In this document: piece by piece, positions 23,917-31,771 of the stretch
Position numbering within the stretch: position 1 is the first letter of the stretch
Layout: every line of letters starts with the position of its first letter
DNA from: JARYGU01 sp033795365
GTDB lineage: Bacteria > Pseudomonadota > Alphaproteobacteria > Rhizobiales > Rhizobiaceae
Direction: 5' to 3'
Assembly (NCBI GenBank): GCA_033795365.1
Contig: JARYGU010000006.1
Location: 124,001-188,000, forward strand
DNA length: 64,000 nt
The notes under the pieces: generated by a model
Databases searched by the model: none
Seen by the model: only the letters and a program-made list of their open reading frames with translations
Told to the model about the DNA's origin: nothing
Made by a program: the position numbers and the translations under genes

Positions 23917-25185
23917 TCAGGCCTTAGCCGCCTTGGCGTTCTTCTTTTCCAGAACCGCTTCCGTAATCGAATTCGGAATGCGCTTCGGAGTTTCGACCAG
24001 ACCGAGAACCGGCATGATGACGAGGAAGAAACCGAAGTAGTAGAGCGTGCCAAGCTGCGAGAGGATGACGTAGATGCCTTCGGCAGGCATCGCGCCCAGC
24101 CAGCCGAGCATGATGGCGTTGGCGACGAAGAGCCAGAAGAACAGCTTGAACCACGGGCGATAGACGGCCGAACGAACCTTTGACGTGTCGAGCCAGGGCA
24201 GGAAGAACAGGATGATGATCGATCCGAACATCACCAGAACGCCACCGAGCTTGGAGTCGATCGGACCGATGTTGAAGGTGATCGCGCGCAGCATCGCATA
24301 GAACGGCAGGTAGTACCATTCCGGCACGATATGAGCGGGCGTCTTCAGCGGGTCGGCCGGAATATAGTTGTCCGGGTGGCCGAGATAGTTCGGCATGTAG
24401 AAGATGAACCAGGCGAAGACGATCAGGAAGACCGACACGCCGAGCGCATCCTTCAGCGTCGCATAAGGCGTGAAGGCGACCGTATCGGTTTTCGACTTGA
24501 CCTCGACCCCGGTCGGGTTGGTCTGACCGGTCACATGCAGCGCCCAGATATGCAGGATGACGACACCCGCGATCATGAAGGGCAGCAAGTAGTGCAGCGC
24601 GAAGAAGCGGTTGAGCGTGGGATTGTCCACCGCGAAGCCGCCGAGCAGGAACTGCTGGATCCAGTCGCCGACCCAGGGGAATGCGGAGAAGAAGCCGGTG
24701 ATGACCGTCGCACCCCAGAAGGACATCTGGCCCCAGGGCAGGACGTAGCCCATGAAGCCGGTCGCCATCATCAGCAGGTAGATGACGACGCCGAGAATCC
24801 AGAGGATTTCGCGGGGAGCCTTGTAGGAACCGTAATAGAGGCCGCGGGCGATGTGCAGATAGACGGCAATGAAGAAGAAGGATGCGCCGTTGGAATGCAT
24901 GTAGCGCAGCAGCCAGCCGTGGTTCACGTCGCGCATGATCTTCTCGACCGAGTTGAAGGCGACGGAGGTTTCGGCGGCGTAGTGCATCGCAAGCACGATG
25001 CCGGTCAGGATCTGCACTAGCAGCATCACCGAAAGCATCGCGCCGAACGTATAGGCGTAGTTCAGGTTTCGCGGCACCGGATAGGAGACGAAACTGTCAT
25101 GGATCATGCGCGGCAGCGGCAGGCGGGAATCGACCCACTTTTCGATGCCGGTGGTTGGTTGATAGGTCGAATGATCAGCACTCAT
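23917..25185 (-). CDS. petB: Cytochrome b of the bc1 complex
   Basis: Membrane core of complex III that carries hemes bL and bH and both quinone sites. 422 residues, eight membrane helices. Heme ligands lie in helix B (LAMHYAAET) and helix D (FFIAVYLHIARGLYYGSYK and the later ALHYLLPF and HIWALHVTG). The Qo-site motif PEWY is present in HIVPEWYYLPFYAMLRA, and GYVLPWGQMSFWGATV is standard. The frame runs open into petA, but ATG 25185 (MSADHSTYQP) is 14 bases after the petA stop and fits the family start. Confidence 0.97.
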   Translation of the reverse strand: MSADHSTYQPTTGIEKWVDSRLPLPRMIHDSFVSYPVPRNLNYAYTFGAMLSVMLLVQILTGIVLAMHYAAETSVAFNSVEKIMRDVNHGWLLRYMHSNGASFFFIAVYLHIARGLYYGSYKAPREILWILGVVIYLLMMATGFMGYVLPWGQMSFWGATVITGFFSAFPWVGDWIQQFLLGGFAVDNPTLNRFFALHYLLPFMIAGVVILHIWALHVTGQTNPTGVEVKSKTDTVAFTPYATLKDALGVSVFLIVFAWFIFYMPNYLGHPDNYIPADPLKTPAHIVPEWYYLPFYAMLRAITFNIGPIDSKLGGVLVMFGSIIILFFLPWLDTSKVRSAVYRPWFKLFFWLFVANAIMLGWLGAMPAEGIYVILSQLGTLYYFGFFLVIMPVLGLVETPKRIPNSITEAVLEKKNAKAAKA

Positions 25186-25199
25186 TATCAGTATTCCCC

Positions 25200-25778
25200 T
25201 CAACCGATCCTGATGACTGTGTCGGAAACGAACGAAAAGGTCGGCACGGCAAGATTCTGCGGCGCCGGACCTTTGCGGATACGGCCCGCGGTGTCGTAAT
25301 GCGAGCCGTGGCAGGGACAGAACCACCCGCCGAAGTCGCCTGCCTGGCCGAGCGGCACGCAGCCGAGATGGGTACAGGAGCCGATCATCACGATCCAGTT
25401 CTCCTTGCCCTCGCCTGCGGAACGGTCGAGGTCGGTCGCCTGCGCGTCGGCCGGAAGATTGTCGTTGCGGGCGACTGGATCCTTAAGATCGGCGAGCGCG
25501 ACCGCATTGGCCTCTTCCACTTCCTTTTCGGTGCGATTGCGGATGAATACCGGCTTCCCGCGCCATTTCGCGGTAAGCGACATGCCGGGCTCAAGGCTGG
25601 AAACATCCACTTCGATCGATGCGAGCGCGAGGGTGGACGCATCCGGGCGCATCTGGTCGATAAAGGGCCAGGCTACCGCTACGGCGCCGACCACACCCGC
25701 CATCCCGGTCGTAAGGTAGAGAAAATCGCGGCGAGTGGGCTCGCCCAGGGAATCGCTTGATGTCTCGTGTTCGCTCAC
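25200..25778 (-). CDS. petA: Rieske iron-sulfur protein of the bc1 complex
   Basis: 192 residues. A twin-arginine motif TRRDFLYL precedes the single membrane anchor (GMAGVVGAVAVAWPFIDQM), as expected for Tat-inserted Rieske proteins. The [2Fe-2S] cluster is held by Cys and His of CTHLGC and CPCHGS, with both disulfide Cys present, and the GPAPQNL loop follows. The start is GTG at 25778 after GAGAGGA. First gene of petABC, which ends at the terminator near 22960. The MarR/response-regulator pair at 758-1985 resembles petP/petR, but I see no direct link. Confidence 0.96.
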   Translation of the reverse strand: MSEHETSSDSLGEPTRRDFLYLTTGMAGVVGAVAVAWPFIDQMRPDASTLALASIEVDVSSLEPGMSLTAKWRGKPVFIRNRTEKEVEEANAVALADLKDPVARNDNLPADAQATDLDRSAGEGKENWIVMIGSCTHLGCVPLGQAGDFGGWFCPCHGSHYDTAGRIRKGPAPQNLAVPTFSFVSDTVIRIG

Positions 25779-26089
25779 GGTTAAACCATCCTCTCACGCA
25801 TAAGCCTGCGGAAACCGCATTTGCCCCTCTCAAACGGACGGAATCCAGACACAATACGGCCATAGATTCCCCTCCAATCGGGCGCCTTCTATGCTTGATC
25901 GCAAATTATGTCCAGCCTTGGCAAGGGGATCAGGGCACAATGTCGCGGGAAAACCGCAGGCTACGGAGCGATGACCCCGGCTGGTGATCCGCTTATTGGA
26001 ATCCAGGTCGCATCGGTCTTGCCGCTCCGCCCGTGAGCGCGCGTCGAAAGCGCGCGGCGAGGACCGCGCGCTCCCGGATGGCGGATGAA
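25779..26089. other. Intergenic region upstream of petA
   Basis: 311 bases without a convincing gene. It holds the petA upstream region and the 3' side of the SSSN-repeat gene. A short open frame on the minus strand (from 25863) overlaps petA and is rejected. I could not find a persuasive -35/-10 pair for petABC. The only clear structure is the hairpin at 26050-26071. Confidence 0.5.
26050..26071 (-). terminator. Possible terminator of the SSSN-repeat gene
   Basis: Minus-strand hairpin GCGCGCGG / CCGCGCGC with a six-base loop, followed by TTT, 19 bases after the stop codon. The stem is strong but the U-tract is short. Confidence 0.45.
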
Positions 26090-26437
26090 TCAGCGCGACG
26101 AATTCGAAGAGCTGTTCGAGCTCGAATTCGACGACGAGTTCGACGACGAGTTCGAGCTGGAGTTGGAAGAGGAGTTAGAGGAACTGTTCGAGCTTGAGTT
26201 CGAGGAGCTGTTGGAGTTGGAATTCGAGGAAGAGTTGGAGGATCGGTTGGAGCTCGAATTGGACGAGCGGTTGGACGACCCGGCATACTGCCCCTTCCGG
26301 CTATTTCTTTGAACCGACTTCTGGTGTTGCGCGGCTTTCTTCAGAAATCCTCTCACCGGATCGTCAGCCATGGCGGGCACCGCCGGCATCGCGCCGGCCA
26401 CCAGCACCGAACTGAGAATAGCGATTAGCCTTTTCAT
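26090..26437 (-). CDS. Secreted low-complexity (SSSN)n repeat protein
   Basis: 115 residues, function not recognised. Residues 1-24 are a typical Sec signal peptide (ending PAVPAMA), 25-53 a short basic region (GFLKKAAQHQKSVQRNSRKG), and 54-114 almost pure Ser/Asn in a four-residue repeat SSSN, with two early Arg interruptions. It should be exported and disordered. The start has AAGGAGA seven bases upstream. Serine codons vary freely (TCG, TCC, AGC, TCT) between repeats, which argues that the protein sequence is selected and that the array is not fresh slippage. An EcfG-like promoter (26479-26503) precedes it. The opposite strand has an open Glu/Leu-rich frame that I reject as a shadow. Confidence 0.78.
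   Translation of the reverse strand: MKRLIAILSSVLVAGAMPAVPAMADDPVRGFLKKAAQHQKSVQRNSRKGQYAGSSNRSSNSSSNRSSNSSSNSNSNSSSNSSSNSSSNSSSNSSSNSSSNSSSNSSSNSSSNSSR
26093..26278 (-). repeat. 12-bp tandem repeat array encoding SSSN
   Basis: About 15 degenerate units of the form AAY-TCN-NNN-TCN (Asn-Ser-Ser-Ser), strongest between 26093 and 26215. The units differ at synonymous positions. It could still change length by recombination or slippage in steps of 12 bases, keeping frame. Confidence 0.85.
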
Positions 26438-26478
26438 GTCTTTCTCCTTTCCCGTTATTGGGACTTTGCGGAGAGAAG

Positions 26479-26503
26479 AACGGCGTCACGGCCTGCTTAT
26501 TCC
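26479..26503 (-). promoter_or_regulatory. EcfG-like promoter of the SSSN-repeat gene
   Basis: Minus-strand GGAAT (26503-26499), 16-base spacer, CGTT (26482-26479). The alphaproteobacterial general stress sigma factor (EcfG/RpoE2) recognises GGAAC-N16/17-CGTT, so this has one mismatch. It overlaps the last bases of the upstream gene. The next upstream gene has the same arrangement. Confidence 0.45.
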
Positions 26504-27223
26504 GGCAAGCCTGCATTTATCGCTGGCCCGGCAGAGCCGGCGATACCATCCGTCGCCGGCGAGCGTATTGCGGAAAATCCGCTCGCGATCCTGCTGTTCT
26601 TCGGCATCCTCGGGGCGGATGACTGCTTCGAGGTCTGTCGTGTCCCGCTTGAACGGAATCACCTGAACGATCGGCGTTCCCTTCTCCAGCGTGTAAAATC
26701 CGTCCTCGCCGGTCGCAAAGAACGGGAAATGGATTTCCGAATGATAGCGGTCGGTATCGACGACGCCCGAGACCGCTTCGAAGATACCGTTCGGCCGGTT
26801 GAGCGGCGGCACGAAAAGGCAGCTCCAGCCGGGGGACGTGCGGATCGTCCAGTAGTTGTGGAACTTGCAGGGCGGGGCAGGCTCACGCGCGTTGCCCGCC
26901 ACCTGATGGGGGCCGTGGTTACTGACCATGGTGCGATCGAAATCCCAGCCGGCATTCACCGTGCGCCCCGCGTCGGCGATCTCGAGCCGCACCGTTGCGG
27001 CAAGCCCGATCACCCAGCCGGCGGCCATGGCATCCAGAAACGGCATGCACCGCTTCACCGTGAGGCCGTTGTCGGACGGCGACAGGTGATTCTGGTCCAC
27101 CGCCGGCAGCTTTCGAAACCAGTCGGGCAGCGCGGTCTTTGCCTGGACCGGCGCAGGGATGACACCCGCGTCCTCCTTTCTGCAGAGAAAGCTCAAGGCG
27201 GGCTTGGGTTGAAAGAACGGCAT
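26486..27223 (-). CDS. Conserved hypothetical protein, possibly DUF6065
   Basis: 245 residues, no signal peptide or membrane helix evident. Visible blocks are PDWFRKLPAVDQNH, TVKRCMPFLDAMAAGWVIGL, KFHNYWTIRTSPGWSCLFVPPLNRP, and IHFPFFAT-like strands leading to LEKGTPIVQVIPFKRD. The middle strands and the order of blocks recall DUF6065, a family of unknown function; this is from memory and uncertain. Two Cys near the C-terminus are followed by a basic tail. The gene has an EcfG-like promoter at 27257-27281 and lies 48 bases upstream of the SSSN-repeat gene on the same strand. A stress-related role is inferred only from the promoters. Confidence 0.75.
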   Translation of the reverse strand: MPFFQPKPALSFLCRKEDAGVIPAPVQAKTALPDWFRKLPAVDQNHLSPSDNGLTVKRCMPFLDAMAAGWVIGLAATVRLEIADAGRTVNAGWDFDRTMVSNHGPHQVAGNAREPAPPCKFHNYWTIRTSPGWSCLFVPPLNRPNGIFEAVSGVVDTDRYHSEIHFPFFATGEDGFYTLEKGTPIVQVIPFKRDTTDLEAVIRPEDAEEQQDRERIFRNTLAGDGWYRRLCRASDKCRLAGISRP

Positions 27224-27256
27224 GACGGGCCTCCACGTCGGTTGAAACCGACGGAA

Positions 27257-27281
27257 AACGGCCGATGCCGCGCTTTATTCC
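27257..27281 (-). promoter_or_regulatory. EcfG-like promoter of the DUF6065-like gene
   Basis: Minus-strand GGAAT (27281-27277), exactly 16 bases, CGTT (27260-27257), 33 bases before the start codon. Both this and the promoter at 26479 begin GGAATAA and have the same spacing. Confidence 0.48.
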
Positions 27282-27342
27282 AGTCAATCGCGCTGAAAAT
27301 CGCAAATGCCGACCGGAAGCCGGGTCGCTTCTATTCGCGCGG

Positions 27343-29211
27343 TCATTCGGCCGCCGCGTCGCGGCCGAGAAATCCACCGGACTGGCGCGCCCATAGCTCC
27401 GCATAGAGGCCGCCGCGGGCGACGAGTTCGGCATGCGTGCCCTCCTCGACGATCCGTCCGCGATCCATGACGACCAGCCGGTCGAGCGCCGCGATGGTCG
27501 ACAGCCGGTGGGCGATCGCCAGCACCGTCTTGCCCCGCATCAGTCTCTCCAGATTGGACTGGATGGCCGCCTCGACCTCCGAATCGAGAGCCGACGTGGC
27601 CTCGTCAAGCACGAGGATCGGCGCGTTCTTCAGCATCACGCGGGCAATGGCGATCCGCTGGCGCTGCCCTCCGGAAAGCTTCACCCCCCGCTCGCCCACA
27701 TGCGAGTCATAGCCCTTGCGGCCGCGCTGATCGGCAAGCGCCAGGATGAAATCATGCGCTTCGGCCTGTCGCGCGGCCTCCACCATTTCGGCGTCGCCGG
27801 CCTTGGGGTTTCCGAAGAGGATATTGTCGCGGATGGAACGGTGAAGGAGCGCTGTGTCCTGGCTGACCATGCCGACCTGAGACCGCAGCGATTCCTGCGT
27901 GACGGCAGCAATGTCCTGTCCGCCGATGAGGATGCGGCCTCCCTCGAGGTCGTAGAAGCGAAGCAAAAGATTGACGAGCGTCGACTTGCCGGCTCCCGAA
28001 CGCCCGACGATCCCCACCTTCTCGCCCGGCCGGATCGTAAGGCTCAGATCATCGATGACGCCGGACCGGCGGCCATAGTGGAAACGGATGTTCTCGAAGC
28101 GGATCTCCGGCTTCGTCACGGTCAGCACCCCGGCTCCCGGCCGGTCGACGAGGCCGATCGGCTGCGAGATGAGCTCCGCCGAATTCTGGATCGTTCCGAT
28201 ATTGCGCATGATGCTGTTCAATTGCGTCATCAGCCGGCCAAGCAGGAAATTCAGCCGCAGCACCAACGCCATGGTGAAGGCGACGGCACCCGAGGAAATG
28301 AGGCCGGCCAGCCAGAGATGGATGCAGAGGATCGCCATCGAGGCAATCATGATCCCGGACAGGAACGCCATCGAAGCCCGCACGCCGGTAAGCAGCCGCG
28401 TGAAGCGGAAGATCGTGTCCTGAAAGCTTTCGAAACCTTCCCGGATATAGCGGTCGTTCGCCTCGTCGCGGCCGAAGAGCTTCAGCGTCTGGATATTGGA
28501 ATAGGCATCGACCATGCGCCCGTTGAGCATCGAGGCGGCTTCCGCCGATTCACGCGAATGCTCGCGGATGCGCGGAACGAAATAGCGCGCCAGCAAAGCG
28601 AAAACGACGAGCCACGCGCAGACGATGAGCGCCAGGCGCCAATCCAGCTGCCCCATGAGGACGAGCGTGGAAACGGCATAGATGCCGACGAACCAGACGC
28701 TTTCCATGAAGGAGGTCAGCACATCGCCGGTCGCCTGCCCTGCCGACCAGACCTTGGTGACGATGCGGCCGGAAAAATCGTTCTGGAAAAAGGAAAGCGA
28801 CTGGCGCGCCACATGCATGTAGGATTGCCAGCGCACGAGATTGTAGAAACCCGGCGTGATGATCTGCTGGTCGACGAGAGCCGTCAGGAAGGCAACGACG
28901 AAACGCCCGAAAGCGATCAGCAGGAACATGACGAGAAGCTCGCCGCCATGCGCCTGAACGAGCCCCGGCCAACCGTCTCCGGGCTGCACCGCATCGAGGA
29001 TGTCGACCAGCCGCCCGACGAACCAGAACATCGCAGCCTCGATGCCCGCCGTCAGCCCGCCGAGGACGAGCATCGCGATGAAAGGCGCTTTGGCCTGCCG
29101 GACGTAGAACCAGACGAAGGCGACAAGCCCGCGCGGCGGCCTCAGGTCATCCCTCCGTCCAAACGGCTGTATCCAGTTTTCGAACAGAGCGATGATGGGA
29201 CGAAAAAGCAT
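27343..29211 (-). CDS. ABC exporter (permease-ATPase fusion), MsbA/multidrug type
   Basis: 622 residues: six membrane helices (about 30-330) fused to a nucleotide-binding domain (about 375-610). Walker A GRSGAGKST, Q loop MVSQDTALL, signature LSGGQRQRIAIARV, Walker B ILVLDEATSALD and the H loop IAHRLSTI are all intact, so it can hydrolyse ATP. An N-terminal stretch of about 20 residues precedes the first helix. It is a close paralogue of the next gene upstream (29474) with the same domain plan; the pair may form a heterodimer or two homodimers. Substrate is not evident. Start ATG 29211; the gap to the upstream gene is 262 bases. Confidence 0.94.
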   Translation of the reverse strand: MLFRPIIALFENWIQPFGRRDDLRPPRGLVAFVWFYVRQAKAPFIAMLVLGGLTAGIEAAMFWFVGRLVDILDAVQPGDGWPGLVQAHGGELLVMFLLIAFGRFVVAFLTALVDQQIITPGFYNLVRWQSYMHVARQSLSFFQNDFSGRIVTKVWSAGQATGDVLTSFMESVWFVGIYAVSTLVLMGQLDWRLALIVCAWLVVFALLARYFVPRIREHSRESAEAASMLNGRMVDAYSNIQTLKLFGRDEANDRYIREGFESFQDTIFRFTRLLTGVRASMAFLSGIMIASMAILCIHLWLAGLISSGAVAFTMALVLRLNFLLGRLMTQLNSIMRNIGTIQNSAELISQPIGLVDRPGAGVLTVTKPEIRFENIRFHYGRRSGVIDDLSLTIRPGEKVGIVGRSGAGKSTLVNLLLRFYDLEGGRILIGGQDIAAVTQESLRSQVGMVSQDTALLHRSIRDNILFGNPKAGDAEMVEAARQAEAHDFILALADQRGRKGYDSHVGERGVKLSGGQRQRIAIARVMLKNAPILVLDEATSALDSEVEAAIQSNLERLMRGKTVLAIAHRLSTIAALDRLVVMDRGRIVEEGTHAELVARGGLYAELWARQSGGFLGRDAAAE

Positions 29212-29436
29212 GCACCCGATATAGGCGGATTCGGCAGACGGGCAAATTAAAGTTCGGAAAGGTGCTTTCCCGGCATGCGGCGCCTGCGCGAGCGCCTCAA
29301 TGGCCGATTGAACGGCAGCAAGGAATCGGTCGGCGACGTCGGCACGTCCGGGTTCTGCGAAATAGGCGATCTATCGAAGGATGTCGGTGCGAGCGACGGG
29401 CAGGATTTCCGCTGTAAGAGTAGTTCTTATTCTATA

Positions 29437-29462
29437 GCCTCCCCGCGCTTCCGCGGGGAGGC
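29437..29462 (-). terminator. Strong hairpin between the two ABC exporter genes
   Basis: Perfect 11-base stem GCCTCCCCGCG / CGCGGGGAGGC with a four-base loop, 11 bases after the stop of the upstream ABC gene. The next bases on the minus strand are TATAGAATAAG, not a U-tract, so it may stabilise the mRNA end or weaken read-through rather than fully terminate. The rest of 29212-29473 shows no gene. Confidence 0.55.
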
Positions 29463-29473
29463 AGGCTCGTCCG

Positions 29474-31327
29474 TCACTCCGCAGCGACTTCCGAGTTTGC
29501 GTCGTCGGCGATGAAGCCGCCGGACTGGCGGTTCCAGAGATCGGCATAGATGCCGCCGGCCGCGACGAGTTCGCCATGCGTCCCCGTCTCGCGGATCTTG
29601 CCCTTGTCGAGCACGATCAGCCGGTCCATCTCCGTGAGCGTCGACAGGCGGTGAGCGATGGCGATCACCGTCTTGCCTTGCATGAGGGCGAAGAGGTTCT
29701 CCTGGATCGCCGCCTCGACTTCGCTGTCGAGCGCCGAGGTCGCCTCGTCGAGCACCAGGATCGGCGCGTCCTTCAGGAAGACGCGGGCGATCGCGATGCG
29801 CTGCCGCTGTCCGCCGGAGAGCTTGACGCCGCGCTCGCCGACCTGCGCGTCGAGCGCGGCTCGGCCCTTCTGGTCGACAAGCCCTTCGATGAACTCCCAG
29901 GCGTTCGCCCGCTTCGCCGCATCGATGATTTCCGCGTCGCTCGCCTCCGGCTTGCCGTAGGCGATATTGTCGCGGATCGAGCGATGCAGCAGGGACGTGT
30001 CCTGCGTGACCACACCGATCTGCGCCCGCAGGCTGTCTTGCGTCACCTTCGAGATGTCGTGGCCGTCGATGGTGATGCGCCCGGATTCCAGATCGTAGAA
30101 CCGCAGCAGCACGTTCATCAGCGTCGTCTTGCCAGCGCCCGAGCGCCCAACAAGCCCCACCTTCTCTCCGGCATGGATCGACAGCGACAGGTCGTCGATG
30201 ACGCCCTTGTCCTTTCCGTAATGGAAGCGGACCCTCTCGAAGGCGATCGCCCCCTTCTTGGCCGTCAGCGGCGCGGCTTTCGGGTGATCGGTGATGTCAT
30301 GAACCTTCGTCAGCATGTTCATGCCGTCATAGACGGTACCGATATTCTCGAAGAGGGCCGAGACCTCCCACATGATCCATTGCGACATGCCGTTGATGCG
30401 CATGGCAAGCCCGATCGCGATCGCGATCGCACCCACCGAAATGGCGCCGTTCAGCCAGAACCAGATCGCCAGAGTCGATATCGCAAAAAGCGCCACGCAG
30501 TTGTTGATGTAAACAAGAATGTGAAACGCCGTCACCTTGCGCATCTGCCGGTGGACCGTATCCAGGAACTCGTCCATGCCGCTCTTGGCATAGCTTTCCT
30601 CTCGCCCGGCATGGGAGAACAGCTTGACCGTCGCGATATTGGTATAGCTGTCGACGATACGGCCGGTCATCATCGAGCGTGCGTCCGCCTGCTGCGAAGA
30701 CAGCTTCTGAAGCTTAGGCACATAGTAGCTGACGATCGCCACATAGATGGCCACCCAGACGAGCAGCGGCAGGACGAGCCGGACGTCCGCCGTCGCCACC
30801 ACCACGATCATCGAGATGAAGTAGGTAACGACATAGACGAAGACGTCGATGATCTTCATCACGGCTTCGCGCACCGCAAGCGAGGTCTGCATCACCTTCG
30901 TGGCGACGCGGCCCGCGAACTCGTTGGCAAAGAAGGTCATGCCCTGGCGGATCAGGTAACGGTGCATCTGCCAGCGCGCGATCATCGGATAATTGCCGAG
31001 CAGCACCTGATGCATGATCAGCGAGTCGAACGCGACAATGACCGGAAGTCCGACGAGCACGATCGCCGCCATCCAGGCAAGCTTTCCGCCCTCCTGCTCC
31101 AGGAACGTCGCGCGATCGGCATTCGAAAGCCAGTCGACGATGTCGCCGAGAAACTGGAAGAGCATGACCTCCCCGACCGCGATCAATCCGGTGAGGACAG
31201 CAACGGCGACAAGCCAGGGCGCGGCCGGTCGCGAATAATGCCAGCAGAAGGCGACGAGCCCCTTCGGCGGCAGAGTGGGCTCTTCCGGGGGATAAGGATT
31301 GAGTTGTCTTTCGAACCAGCCGAACAT
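29474..31327 (-). CDS. ABC exporter (permease-ATPase fusion), paralogue with leader
   Basis: 617 residues from ATG 31327 (MFGWFERQLNPYPPEEP), preceded by GGAGAAA. Six membrane helices, then a nucleotide-binding domain with Walker A GRSGAGKTT, signature LSGGQRQRIAIARV, Walker B ILVLDEATSALD and H loop IAHRLST. It shares the N-terminal WFERQLNPYP / NWIQPF start and much of the helical part with the gene at 27343. Typical of multidrug or lipid exporters. A structured leader with a short ORF lies upstream (31350-31560), which suggests that its expression is tuned by translation, for example by ribosome-targeting drugs (inference). The frame is open to 31423, but that start lacks a ribosome binding site. 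Confidence 0.94.
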   Translation of the reverse strand: MFGWFERQLNPYPPEEPTLPPKGLVAFCWHYSRPAAPWLVAVAVLTGLIAVGEVMLFQFLGDIVDWLSNADRATFLEQEGGKLAWMAAIVLVGLPVIVAFDSLIMHQVLLGNYPMIARWQMHRYLIRQGMTFFANEFAGRVATKVMQTSLAVREAVMKIIDVFVYVVTYFISMIVVVATADVRLVLPLLVWVAIYVAIVSYYVPKLQKLSSQQADARSMMTGRIVDSYTNIATVKLFSHAGREESYAKSGMDEFLDTVHRQMRKVTAFHILVYINNCVALFAISTLAIWFWLNGAISVGAIAIAIGLAMRINGMSQWIMWEVSALFENIGTVYDGMNMLTKVHDITDHPKAAPLTAKKGAIAFERVRFHYGKDKGVIDDLSLSIHAGEKVGLVGRSGAGKTTLMNVLLRFYDLESGRITIDGHDISKVTQDSLRAQIGVVTQDTSLLHRSIRDNIAYGKPEASDAEIIDAAKRANAWEFIEGLVDQKGRAALDAQVGERGVKLSGGQRQRIAIARVFLKDAPILVLDEATSALDSEVEAAIQENLFALMQGKTVIAIAHRLSTLTEMDRLIVLDKGKIRETGTHGELVAAGGIYADLWNRQSGGFIADDANSEVAAE

Positions 31328-31349
31328 TGGCTTTCTCCGTAAATGCAGG

Positions 31350-31560
31350 CGGGTCTGGCGACGACGCGGCACAAGAAGGCGCGCACAAGGCCCAAGACCC
31401 GGAAACGGCGCCGGGCGGCTCATGAGCGGCCGCGCGGCAAATCAAAAAATGAGGACTGTTTGGATGAAAAGCGTTCGAACGCCTAAGCGAGACGCGGGAT
31501 AATACCGGCCGGAAGGCGCATTCGATGCAATATGTTCATGGAAAGCCTCCCTAGTCTCGC
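31350..31560 (-). promoter_or_regulatory. Candidate attenuator leader of the ABC exporter
   Basis: The 444-base gap 31328-31771 holds this leader and, nearer trmL, nothing I can name. On the minus strand four strands appear: GCGAGAC (31560-31554), GTCTCGC (31493-31487), CGGGTCT (31401-31395) and AGACCCG (31356-31350). 1:2 and 3:4 are perfect 7-base pairs. 1:3 and 2:4 can also pair over 4-5 bases. Strands 1:2 enclose the ribosome binding site and ORF of an 18-residue peptide. Right after its stop comes GCGTTCGAACGC followed by TTTT. This is the layout of a translation-dependent switch. Confidence 0.45.
31483..31539 (-). CDS. Putative 18-residue leader peptide
   Basis: Predicted peptide MNILHRMRLPAGIIPRLA, preceded by GGGAGG seven bases before ATG, one of the best ribosome binding sites in the window. 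Residues 6-8 are Arg-Met-Arg. The +X+ pattern at this position is what makes the ErmDL leader peptide stall ribosomes bound by macrolides. The ORF ends 156 bases before the ABC exporter start. No database support was available; a chance ORF remains possible, but the strong ribosome binding site, the flanking inverted repeats and the exporter downstream favour a regulatory role. Confidence 0.5.
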   Translation of the reverse strand: MNILHRMRLPAGIIPRLA

Positions 31561-31771
31561 GTTGCAGATGACGCTTGTTACCCAAATTCGGCTGCTTTGA
31601 CCAGTATCTTTCGTCAAAACTATGCCTTCCTCTTTGCGTGTTGCCTTAACAACACAGCACTTGCTGCGGCTTGGTGCTCCGGCCGGCGGGCCGATGCGAT
31701 TTCGGAGCTATCCGGACACGCATCCGCTAAAGCTGGTTTCCTTCGCTCGCATTTTGCGCTAGCGCCAGGTC

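Noticed and set aside
25591..25863. Short minus-strand ORF upstream of and overlapping petA (MAVLCLDSVRL...)
   Set aside because: It overlaps the Rieske coding sequence in another frame and has no motif.
26085..26312. Plus-strand Glu/Leu/Phe-rich frame antisense to the SSSN gene
   Set aside because: It is the reverse reading of the Ser/Asn repeat. The minus strand has a signal peptide, a good ribosome binding site and a promoter.
27433..29250. Plus-strand frame of about 605 codons antisense to the ABC exporter (and a similar one at 29576-31342)
   Set aside because: Composition is His/Arg/Asp-rich without motifs; the minus strand has intact ABC motifs.
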